Assembly: GCA_964390805.1 (NCBI GenBank)
Contig: CAYMKL010000087.1
Coordinates: forward strand, 1 to 30,534
Reading direction: 5' to 3'
Source of the DNA: CAYMKL01 sp964390805
GTDB taxonomy: Bacteria; Chloroflexota; Anaerolineae; VGOG01
DNA: 30,534 nucleotides
Position numbers and translations under genes: made by a program. The notes beneath the pieces are model-generated. The model was given only the letters and a program-made list of their open reading frames with translations, made no database searches and was not told where the DNA came from. Of this stretch, positions 22,616-29,090 are shown piece after piece; position 1 is the first letter of the stretch, and each line of letters starts with the position of its first letter.

Positions 22616-22975
22616 GTGATGATCATGGCCGAAACAGTTGCAGAACGAGTGTTGACCGTCGAAGAAGTGGCCGAGATGCTGCGCTGCACTCGGGGCACCA
22701 TTTACCGCCTGATCGAAGAAGAGGGTCTGCCTGCTTTCCGTGTGGGCAGAAGATACCGCGTCCTCTCCAACCTTCTCATTGGGTGGATGGAAGAGCGCTC
22801 CAGGCCCGAGAATGACGCCTGGAGCCGCGAGTTGGATACCCTCTCCGCGACCATGCGCGCCGACCTGCTGGCCAGTGGGATAACCTCAGAGAACATCGAG
22901 GACCAGATCACCCAGGCTGTTGCAAGAGTGCAAGCCCGAACGATGAACAGGGATGCCAATCAGGGCAGTCTTTGA
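22616..22975 (+). CDS. Excisionase-fold (MerR-like HTH) antitoxin-like protein
   Basis: A 119-aa protein with a helix-turn-helix of the excisionase/HTH_17 type: LTVEEVAEMLRCTRGTIYRLIEEEGLPAFRVGRRYRV (about residues 14-50). A charged C-terminal region follows (ITSENIEDQITQAVARVQA). This domain is used by phage excisionases and by antitoxins of PIN toxins. The PIN-derived gene overlapping its end supports the antitoxin role. The start is a GTG-ATG-ATC-ATG run (22616, 22619 or 22625), and the promoter position predicts a nearly leaderless mRNA. It is divergent from hutI and probably represses its own promoter. Confidence 0.75.
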   Translation: MMIMAETVAERVLTVEEVAEMLRCTRGTIYRLIEEEGLPAFRVGRRYRVLSNLLIGWMEERSRPENDAWSRELDTLSATMRADLLASGITSENIEDQITQAVARVQARTMNRDANQGSL

Positions 22976-23162
22976 TACCAACGTCTTCGTCGCTGCCCTG
23001 CTCAAGACCTCGGGCCTGACGGCACGGCTTATCTCCCTCTGGCAAGCAGACTATCTGGTCACGAACAACAAGCAGCATTTCCAGGACGCCGGCATCACCG
23101 AGTTTCACGGCGTCCATGTCATCTCTATCAGCGAGTTCTTGGAGCTTATGGGGTTGGTGTGA
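22953..23162 (+). pseudogene. PIN-domain toxin with internal deletion
   Basis: A 69-aa frame that begins like a PIN toxin (AVFDTNVFVAALLKTSG, with the first catalytic Asp at D8) and ends like one (DYLVTNNKQHF, GVHVISISEFLELM). The middle of the domain, normally about 70 residues with the second acidic residue, is missing. The join is at LWQA/DYLVTN, and the frame is kept. The start overlaps the antitoxin gene by 23 bp, as in intact modules. It is probably inactive as a nuclease. It could still bind the antitoxin and affect autoregulation. A terminator follows at once. Confidence 0.75.
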
Positions 23163-23207
23163 GCCAACATCAAGCCTGAACGGACAGGACGAGACGACTA
23201 TCTTCAC

Positions 23208-23246
23208 CCTCCCGTGGGTTATGAACCTGCGGGAGGATTCGTTTTT
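23208..23246 (+). terminator. Terminator after the truncated toxin gene
   Basis: CCTCCCG (23208-23214) pairs with CGGGAGG (23230-23236). An inner GGGTT/AACCT pair extends the hairpin, which is followed by ATTCGTTTTT. It ends the plus-strand toxin-antitoxin transcript and overlaps the 3' end of the convergent radical SAM gene. Confidence 0.7.
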
Positions 23247-24574
23247 GGACAGTGCGGATCGCTGTTGGTGAAGTCGCCGCCGAAGGCCATGACCACCGCC
23301 CGGCAGCCCTTGCACAGTTCCAAGTAAGAACAGGCGCGGCAGGGACCCCGCATCCTATCCTCCTGAGCCCGAAAGCGGGCGAAGACCTCCGACTCCCACC
23401 AGGCTCTCATGAAATCGCCCTCTCCCACGTCGGACCAGCGCACGTGGCTACAGGGCAACACCGTCCCGTCCTGGGTGATGGTGACGAACTTGCGGGCAGC
23501 CGAGCAACCCCAGACGCCGGCACGGTAGAGCTCCTCAGAAGGATGATCGGTGAGGAGAAAAGTGAGAGAAGCGTCGAGGGTCAGTTTTGTCGGATGGTCC
23601 TTGGTCCTTGGTCCTTGGTCGCCGGTCATTCGGCGAAGGATTCGTTGCACGTAGCGATATTCTGTGGCGGTCAGGGATTCCCGTTCCAGCCAGTCGCTTT
23701 CGGTGGTTGGCGGCTTGGGGCGCAGGATGTTGACCGAGGCGGCTCCCAGGCGTCGCCCCAGCTCTATCACCGGCTCCAACTCGGTCAGGTTGCTGCGGGT
23801 CACCAGAAAGTTGGGGCCCCATGGCAAGCCAGCTTGGCGACAAGCCTCGATGGCGGCCATGGTCGCCTGGAAGTTGGGCCGGGTCTTGCGGTTGGTATCA
23901 TCGGTGACACCGTTGAGGGAGATCTGCACCTGACCCAGCCCTGCTTCCTTGAGGGCGGCAGCCATCTCTCGATTTAGGCAGTTGCCGTTGGTGGTGATGT
24001 TGGGAACGATGCCGTGCTCGCGGGCCAGGCGGATCATCTCCACAATACGGGGATGCAGCAGGGGCTCGCCGCCGCCCAGGGCCATCTGAAAAACGCCGGC
24101 CTTTCCCGCCTCAGCCACGACCTTCTCGAAGAGGGAGAAGGGTGCGTCTCTCGCTTCGATATCGGAGCCGGGCCGGGCGGAGTAGAAGCAGCCCGCGCAG
24201 GCCTGGTCGCAGCGGCCGGTGACTGAGAAGTGGATGGTCTCCGGCACCGCCAGGGACCGGAGCGGGGCAGCGGTCGCCGGGGCGGCGTTGCGCACCGCCT
24301 CCACCCCTTCGACAAGCCTTCGTGGTGAGCCTGTCGAACCATCAGGACGCCGCCTGTCAAGTGCGCCATCGGGCAAGCCATGAACGATGAACCTCTTCTC
24401 CAGCAGGTAGCCGACGAAGAAGACAGGATAATCGCGCAGTTCGCCCTTCAGCAGGAAGTAGAGAGCATCCAGCCCCTCCAGGTCGAGCAGGACCGTCTCC
24501 GCTGTCTCCTGCTGGAACATCAGCGCGCCCTGGGGTTCCGGCCGCAGCACAGTAGCGGGGGAAAGAGTGAACAT
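23219..24574 (-). CDS. Radical SAM/SPASM protein with PqqD-like N-terminal region
   Basis: A 451-aa protein. Residues 1 to about 67 (LSPATVLRPEPQGALMFQQE, then LLDLEGLDALYFLLKG) resemble the PqqD-like peptide-recognition fold that precedes peptide-modifying radical SAM enzymes; this is inferred by pattern. The radical SAM motif is CDQACAGC (C122, C126, C129), with GGGEPL at 167-172. The SPASM region has C357, C375, C412, C415, C421, C424 and C442, enough for two auxiliary clusters. Two different repeats are translated in frame: residues 78-91 between the domains and about 318-331 before SPASM. It starts 3 bp after the 286-aa gene stop (TGAGGGATG). Candidate roles are peptide or cofactor modification; no precursor peptide was found. 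Confidence 0.88.
   Translation of the reverse strand: MFTLSPATVLRPEPQGALMFQQETAETVLLDLEGLDALYFLLKGELRDYPVFFVGYLLEKRFIVHGLPDGALDRRRPDGSTGSPRRLVEGVEAVRNAAPATAAPLRSLAVPETIHFSVTGRCDQACAGCFYSARPGSDIEARDAPFSLFEKVVAEAGKAGVFQMALGGGEPLLHPRIVEMIRLAREHGIVPNITTNGNCLNREMAAALKEAGLGQVQISLNGVTDDTNRKTRPNFQATMAAIEACRQAGLPWGPNFLVTRSNLTELEPVIELGRRLGAASVNILRPKPPTTESDWLERESLTATEYRYVQRILRRMTGDQGPRTKDHPTKLTLDASLTFLLTDHPSEELYRAGVWGCSAARKFVTITQDGTVLPCSHVRWSDVGEGDFMRAWWESEVFARFRAQEDRMRGPCRACSYLELCKGCRAVVMAFGGDFTNSDPHCPKTNPPAGS
23596..23620. repeat. Tandem GGTCCTT repeat inside the SPASM gene
   Basis: About 3.5 copies of the 7-bp unit GGTCCTT are read in frame on the minus strand as part of GDQGPRTKDHPT. Because the unit is 7 bp, each gain or loss of one copy would shift the frame. 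Confidence 0.75.
24306..24346. repeat. TTCGACAAGC palindromic repeat inside the SPASM gene
   Basis: TTCGACAAGC (24308-24317) and GCCTGTCGAA (24329-24338) form a 9/10 inverted pair. The region is read on the minus strand as DGSTGSPRRLVEGV, between the PqqD-like and radical SAM parts. It is related to the purA insert at 29313-29330. Confidence 0.75.
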
Positions 24575-24577
24575 CCC

Positions 24578-25438
24578 TCAGTAGATCATGTGCAGGTCAA
24601 TCTTGGCCCCCACCTTCTTGGCGGCCCGACCTAGCACGTAGTCATAGTAGCCGTAGGCGAACTGGCCGTCGTCCATCCAGCGGCCGGTGACGACGAAGGT
24701 AGCGTCGGGGTTCAGGCGCACGCGCAGAGTGAGCGTCTGAGGGCGGTTGTAACTCTCCCAGGGATCACGGGGACCGAACATGGAAGAGAAGAACATGTCC
24801 ATCTCGTCCAAACCTCGGCCTCCCACTCGCGGCCCGCCTTCCTCTTCCTGGATCATGATGTCCGTCCGGCGCACGGCGGCTTTGGCCTTCCTCTGATCCC
24901 CGGGTTCCAGCTTGTTCAGCCCAACGAGGGAGCAACCCAGGCAGAGGACCACCCCGTCAAACGGGATCTCGGTCTCAGAGTAGAAGACGGTCTCGTCAAT
25001 CCACTGCCCTGACTCGAACTCGAAGTCTGATCCGACGTCCTCCCAATACTCCTCCTGATCTTCAGTGAGCTCCAGGCGAAAGATCTGGGCATTGAGGAGC
25101 TCCTGGCGGTGCGCGCCCACATAGTTGAGGATGGCCTGGATAGCCCGCACGCCAATGCGAGAAGCACGGTAGTCCTCAGGATCGAACTTGGCGATCTGCT
25201 TGTCCAGGTACTCCAGAGCCTTGGCTGCCAATCTATCCTTCGGGTCGCCGCGCTCCTTGATGAAATCCCGCAGACGTTCCATCGGCTCCTCGAACAGCAG
25301 GTAATAGGAGCGGACGAAGTAGCCTGAAGTCAGAAGCCCCCTGACCAGGGTGCCCATTTCCTCCGGCTTCTTCACCTTCACCTCGTACGCGGCCTCCGAG
25401 GAGTCAATCTCGTAGCCGCTCCATCGTGCCCTCAACAT
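24578..25438 (-). CDS. Hypothetical protein linked to the SPASM radical SAM gene
   Basis: A 286-aa soluble protein, not recognised. The N-terminal half looks helical (EEMGTLVRGLLTSGYFVRSYYLLFEE, KALEYLDKQIAKFDPEDYRASRIGVRAIQ). The second half is richer in strands, with a CLGC pair (C166, C169), a low-complexity GGPRVGGRG stretch and LTLRVRLNPDATFVVTGRW. There is no signal peptide or membrane segment. The ATG has AAAGGAGATAAACGA upstream. It follows the aminotransferase by 36 bp and precedes the radical SAM gene by 3 bp, so the three are likely one transcript. The CLGC pair could bind metal, but this is speculative. Confidence 0.75.
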   Translation of the reverse strand: MLRARWSGYEIDSSEAAYEVKVKKPEEMGTLVRGLLTSGYFVRSYYLLFEEPMERLRDFIKERGDPKDRLAAKALEYLDKQIAKFDPEDYRASRIGVRAIQAILNYVGAHRQELLNAQIFRLELTEDQEEYWEDVGSDFEFESGQWIDETVFYSETEIPFDGVVLCLGCSLVGLNKLEPGDQRKAKAAVRRTDIMIQEEEGGPRVGGRGLDEMDMFFSSMFGPRDPWESYNRPQTLTLRVRLNPDATFVVTGRWMDDGQFAYGYYDYVLGRAAKKVGAKIDLHMIY

Positions 25439-25474
25439 TCGTTTATCTCCTTTTTTGGTTTGATGGTTTGGTAG

Positions 25475-26704
25475 TCAGGTGGTCAGATGGTCGGGCCTGG
25501 CCCTCTGTTCCCTGATCACCTCTGCCAATACTCTCACTCCCTCCGCCATCTGGGCTTCGGAGAGGAAGCTGAAGGGGAGACGGAGGTTGCGCCGGCCGCC
25601 TCCCTCCGACGCCTCGGCGAAGAAGCGCACACCCGGCGCGAAGAGGACTCCCCGCTCTCTGGATGCAGTCAGCACAGCCTCGGCCTCCAATGGCTCGGGC
25701 AGGGTCAGCCACAGGAAGAAGCCACCGCCTGGGTGAGTCCAGCGCACACCATCGGGCATCTCCTGCTCCAGGGCCCCCAGCAGCGCGTCCCGCCGGGTGC
25801 GGTAGCGAGCCACCAACTGGGCGATGTGCGGCTCTAGCCACCCTTCCTGGCAGAAGGCGGCCACCACGTGGGCCACGAAGGGATTGGCTCCCCCCTCGTT
25901 CCCCTTCAGCCCACTGCCAACGATCCGCCGGATCGCCTCCGGCTCGGCCATGATCCAACCCAGCCGCAGCCCGGCGGCCAGGGTTTTGGAAAAGCTCCCC
26001 AGCCGGATCACCCCCTGCCCCTCTGCCAGCTCAAACAGAGAGGGAGGCACTCGCCCCTCGAAACAGAGGTCACGGTAGACGTCGTCCTCCACCAGGAGCA
26101 GCTCCCGCTCAGCGGCCAGCTCCACCAGTGCTTCCCTGCGTTCCGCCGTCAGGGTGATGCCAGCCGGGTTCTGGAAGGTGGGGATGGCGTAGAGGAAGGC
26201 GACCCGCCGACCGGCCCGGCTCAGTGCCTCCAACCGCTCGGCCAGGGCCTCGACTAACAGCCCGTGGTCGTCCATCGGTACCTGTCGCAGTTCTAAGGGG
26301 TGGTCGCGCAGAGTGGCGATGGCCTCGTGGTAGGTGGGGGCCTCCACCAGCACCACGTCGCCGGGGCGGGTGAAGAGGCGGGCTGCCGTGTCCAGCCCCT
26401 GGGCCGTACCAGCGCAGAGCATGATGTTGGCCCGGGCGATGCGCAGCCCTTCGTCCCGCTCGACCTTGCCGATCAGATAGTCGAGCAGGGGGCCATACCC
26501 CTGTTCGGGGCCGTATTGCAGGGCCAGCCGGCCCCGCGCCCGCAGCGCTCGCTCGGTGGCAGCCATGATCCTCTCCACCGGCAAGAGGTCGGGGTCAGGA
26601 TGGCCGTAGACGAACGGGATGGCCCCGGCTGGCCCGCCAGCCTGGACTCCTTCTAGTGAGTCGAACGGCGGCGAAAATGGCTGAGGAGCAGAAGTGTCGT
26701 TCAA
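25475..26704 (-). CDS. PLP-dependent aminotransferase, class I
   Basis: A 409-aa fold-type I aminotransferase of the LysN/2-aminoadipate aminotransferase-like or MocR-like group. The PLP-binding Lys is in RLGSFSKTLAAGLRLGW. Other markers are PTYHEAIATLRDH, IPTFQNPAGITL, the Asp of LLVEDDVYRDL, and the substrate carboxylate Arg likely in NLRLPFSF. No GntR-type HTH domain is present, so it is a metabolic enzyme rather than a MocR regulator. The start is TTG at 26704 with AGGTGAAGC upstream, 8 bp after the MazF stop. The last residues (REQRARPDHLTT) come from a repeat shared with xerC. The substrate is uncertain; the link to the radical SAM gene is positional. Confidence 0.9.
   Translation of the reverse strand: MNDTSAPQPFSPPFDSLEGVQAGGPAGAIPFVYGHPDPDLLPVERIMAATERALRARGRLALQYGPEQGYGPLLDYLIGKVERDEGLRIARANIMLCAGTAQGLDTAARLFTRPGDVVLVEAPTYHEAIATLRDHPLELRQVPMDDHGLLVEALAERLEALSRAGRRVAFLYAIPTFQNPAGITLTAERREALVELAAERELLLVEDDVYRDLCFEGRVPPSLFELAEGQGVIRLGSFSKTLAAGLRLGWIMAEPEAIRRIVGSGLKGNEGGANPFVAHVVAAFCQEGWLEPHIAQLVARYRTRRDALLGALEQEMPDGVRWTHPGGGFFLWLTLPEPLEAEAVLTASRERGVLFAPGVRFFAEASEGGGRRNLRLPFSFLSEAQMAEGVRVLAEVIREQRARPDHLTT
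25480..25499. repeat. TGGTCAGATGGTC repeat copy in the aminotransferase 3' end
   Basis: It matches 7073-7092 at 19 of 20 positions. It lies within a longer run of TGGTTTGATGGTTTGGTAGT words (25456-25480) and supplies the C-terminal RPDHLT. Confidence 0.7.
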
Positions 26705-26712
26705 AGCTTCAC

Positions 26713-27033
26713 CTACCTGTCTCGCATCCCCAGGGCATAGCGGATGGCTGCCTCCACCTGGGCCATCTTCTCACCGCTCAATATGGTGATGCGCTCGGTG
26801 AGGCGTGCCTTGGCGTAAGTGTTGATGGAGTCCACATTGACCACGCAGGGCATTGGCATCCCGTCTCTTTTGTCCAGGCGGACTTCCACGGCGATATCAC
26901 GGATAGTGCGGGTTATCAAGGCCACCGTGACCGCGTTGCGTACATCTATGGCCCGGTTGCGCGTCAGGATCAGAACGGGACGACGACCGACAGGGAGAGG
27001 CAGATCGGCCCACCAGATTTCGCCACTACGCAT
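26713..27033 (-). CDS. mazF: MazF/PemK-type endoribonuclease toxin
   Basis: A 106-aa toxin that would cleave mRNA. It has the CcdB/PemK barrel signature MRSGEIWWADLPLPVGRRPVLILTRN and the conserved VNVDSINTYAKARLTERI strand-helix segment. The start is the ATG at 27033, with AGGAGG 7 nt upstream; two GTG codons just before it are alternatives. The ATG overlaps the antitoxin TGA by one base (TGATG). Length and motifs are complete, so it is probably functional. The aminotransferase gene starts 8 bp after it and may be transcribed from the same promoter. Confidence 0.9.
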   Translation of the reverse strand: MRSGEIWWADLPLPVGRRPVLILTRNRAIDVRNAVTVALITRTIRDIAVEVRLDKRDGMPMPCVVNVDSINTYAKARLTERITILSGEKMAQVEAAIRYALGMRDR

Positions 27034-27299
27034 CACCACTCCTCCTGGGGAACGACCTCAGCCGCTAAAATGGCATTAACTTCAGCCACCTGTATCTCTT
27101 CTGGTATCCGCCGATATCCCTGGATGTAGGCTTCGTCCATCTCCTGCTCGCGGAGCTCCGCCAGATAGCGTTCCAGGGCGCGGCGGATGAAGGCGGCGCG
27201 GCTCTTCTGCTGCGCCTTGGCGTGGCGCGTCACTGCCTCCAGTAGAGACTGGGGCATGGATACCTGAATGACCTTGAAGGTTGTAGCCTTTGTAGGCAC
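27033..27299 (-). CDS. Ribbon-helix-helix antitoxin of the MazF toxin
   Basis: An 88-aa protein with a ribbon-helix-helix DNA-binding N-terminus (KVIQVSMPQSLLEAVTRHAKAQQKSRAAFIRRALERYL) and an acidic C-terminal arm (EEIQVAEVNAILAAEVVPQEEW) that would neutralise the toxin. The start is GTG at 27299, because GGAGGTGA lies 5 nt upstream; a GTG at 27308 would place the Shine-Dalgarno inside the gene. A promoter with a palindromic operator lies directly upstream, which fits autorepression by the toxin-antitoxin complex. Confidence 0.85.
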   Translation of the reverse strand: MPTKATTFKVIQVSMPQSLLEAVTRHAKAQQKSRAAFIRRALERYLAELREQEMDEAYIQGYRRIPEEIQVAEVNAILAAEVVPQEEW

Positions 27300-27314
27300 T
27301 CTAATCACCTCCGC

Positions 27315-27332
27315 TACACAGTTTAGTGTGTA
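27315..27332. promoter_or_regulatory. Palindromic operator of the MazEF module
   Basis: TACACA (27315-27320) and TGTGTA (27327-27332) form a perfect 6-bp inverted repeat with a 6-bp spacer. It covers the expected transcription start near 27330, just below the -10 box. Ribbon-helix-helix antitoxins typically bind such sites. Confidence 0.65.
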
Positions 27333-27336
27333 ACTG

Positions 27337-27365
27337 ATTATACATCGCTATCCACAAGAAGTCAA
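27337..27365 (-). promoter_or_regulatory. Promoter of the MazEF module
   Basis: On the minus strand TTGACT (27360-27365) and TATAAT (27337-27342) are spaced by exactly 17 bp. The leader to the antitoxin GTG is about 30 nt. It may also drive the aminotransferase, 286-aa and radical SAM genes. Confidence 0.8.
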
Positions 27366-27389
27366 TAACTCGTGGCTCTCGTTTATCCG

Positions 27390-29045
27390 TTATTCATCCG
27401 CTGCCATCATCGGGATTTTGATCCCGTGTTCTTTAGCCACCTCAATGGCTCTCTCGTAGCCAGCATCCACATGGCGGATGATGGCTGACCAAGGATCGGC
27501 GGTGAGCACTCGCTCCAGTCGCGCCGCTGCCTCGGCCGTGCCATCGGCGACGATGACCTGGCCGGCGTGGATGGAGTAGCCGATGCCCACCCCGCCGCCG
27601 TGGTGGATCGAAACCCAGGTGGCCCCACAGACGGCGTTGAGCAAAGCGTTGAGCAACGGCCAGTCGGCGATGGCGTCGGAGCCGTCCCGCATCCCCTCGG
27701 TCTCCCGCCGGGGCGAAGCCACTGAGCCGCCATCCAGGTGATCGCGCCCGATGACGATGGGCGCTCTTACCTCACCACGGGTCACCAGGTCGTTGAAGGC
27801 CAACCCCGCTGTGGCCCGCTCGCCATAGCCCAGCCAACAGATACGGGCCGGGAGGCCCTGGAACGCCACCTGCTCCTGCGCCAGGCGAATCCAACGGGCC
27901 AGATGCTCGTCCTCCGGGAAGAGCTGCAAGATGGCCTCATCGGTGGTGTAGATGTCCTCAGGGTCGCCGGAGAGAGCTAGCCAGCGAAAGGGGCCCTTCC
28001 CCTCGCAGAAGAGGGGCCTGATGTAGGCCGGGACAAAGCCGGTGAAGTTGAAGGCGTCCTTCACCCCGGCATCGTAGGCCCGCTGGCGCAGGTTGTTCCC
28101 GTAGTCGAAGACCACCGCGCCCTTCTTCTGGAATTCCAGCATGGCCTGGACGTGCGCGGCCATGGATTCCATGGCCCGGCTGGCGTACTCCGCCGGATCC
28201 CTCTCTCTGAGATCCTCGGCCTCTTCCAGAGTGAGGCCCGTGGGGACGTAGCTTAGAGGGTCGTGGGCCGGGGTCTGGTCGGTGACCACATCGGGGACGA
28301 CACCGCGGACGACCAACTCAGGGTAGACGTCGGCGGCGTTGGCGATGAGGCCGATGGACCTGGGCTCCTCTTTATCGAGAGCCTCCTCGACCAGGGTCAT
28401 GGCTTCTTCCAGCGTATCCACCACCACGTCCACGTAGCGGGTGTCCAGACGGCGCTGGGCGCGGGCCGGGTCTACCTCGACGACCAGGCCCACCCCCTCG
28501 TTCATGGTGATGGCCAGGGGCTGCGCCCCACCCATCTCTCCCAGGCCGGCGGTGAGGACGAACTTGCCCTTGAGACTGGGCCAGCCCTCGGCGCGGGCGG
28601 CAGCTCCCAGGGTCTCGTAAGTCCCCTGCAGGATGCCCTGCGTGCCGATGTAGATCCAGCTTCCGGCCGTCATCTGGCCGTACATGATCAACCCCTGGCG
28701 TTCCAGCTCGTCGAAGACCTCCTGGGTGGCCCAGGCGGGGACCAGATTGGAGTTCGCCAGGAAGACACGAGGGGCGTCGCGGTGAGTCTTGAAGACGCCA
28801 ACCGGCTTCCCGGACTGCACCAACAGCGTCTCGTCGTCCTCGAGCTGCTTCAGCGTTTCGATGATCGCCTCGAAGCACTCCCAGTTGCGGGCCGCCTTGC
28901 CTCGCCCGCCGTAGACGATGAGCTTCTCCGGATCGCCGGCCACCTCGGGATCCAGGTTGTTCATCAGCATGCGCATGGCCGCTTCCTGCCCCCAGCCTTT
29001 GCAACTGAGTTCCGTACCCCTTGGGGCTCTAACCACTTCGGCCAT
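27390..29045 (-). CDS. hutU: Urocanate hydratase
   Basis: The enzyme converts urocanate to imidazolone-5-propionate, the second step of histidine degradation, with NAD as tightly bound electrophile. Family blocks seen are GTELSCKGWGQEAAMRMLMNNLDPEVA, YGGRGKAARNW, MTAGSWIYIGTQGILQGTYET, GLGEMGGAQPLA, the catalytic-Cys region PARICWLGYGER, HLDGGSVASPRRETEGM and HHGGGVGIGYSIHAGQ. The start is the ATG at 29045, with GGAGGTG 5 nt upstream; a reading from 29066 includes the Shine-Dalgarno. This gives 551 aa, normal for the family. It follows purA closely on the same strand. Its product feeds HutI, encoded about 5 kb downstream. Confidence 0.97.
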   Translation of the reverse strand: MAEVVRAPRGTELSCKGWGQEAAMRMLMNNLDPEVAGDPEKLIVYGGRGKAARNWECFEAIIETLKQLEDDETLLVQSGKPVGVFKTHRDAPRVFLANSNLVPAWATQEVFDELERQGLIMYGQMTAGSWIYIGTQGILQGTYETLGAAARAEGWPSLKGKFVLTAGLGEMGGAQPLAITMNEGVGLVVEVDPARAQRRLDTRYVDVVVDTLEEAMTLVEEALDKEEPRSIGLIANAADVYPELVVRGVVPDVVTDQTPAHDPLSYVPTGLTLEEAEDLRERDPAEYASRAMESMAAHVQAMLEFQKKGAVVFDYGNNLRQRAYDAGVKDAFNFTGFVPAYIRPLFCEGKGPFRWLALSGDPEDIYTTDEAILQLFPEDEHLARWIRLAQEQVAFQGLPARICWLGYGERATAGLAFNDLVTRGEVRAPIVIGRDHLDGGSVASPRRETEGMRDGSDAIADWPLLNALLNAVCGATWVSIHHGGGVGIGYSIHAGQVIVADGTAEAAARLERVLTADPWSAIIRHVDAGYERAIEVAKEHGIKIPMMAADE

Positions 29046-29060
29046 ACTCTCACCTCCACT

Positions 29061-29090
29061 CATCACGTTTACGTTTCACGTTTTACGTTT
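29061..29090. repeat. ACGTTT-word repeat between purA and hutU
   Basis: CATCACGTTTACGTTTCACG followed by TTTTACGTTT is a third member of the ACGTTT/AAACGT word family. It overlaps the last codons of purA and the sequence upstream of hutU. Confidence 0.65.

Noticed and set aside
23596..23620. CRISPR-like repeat
   Set aside because: The 7-bp units are tandem without spacers and lie in a coding frame. No cas gene is present.
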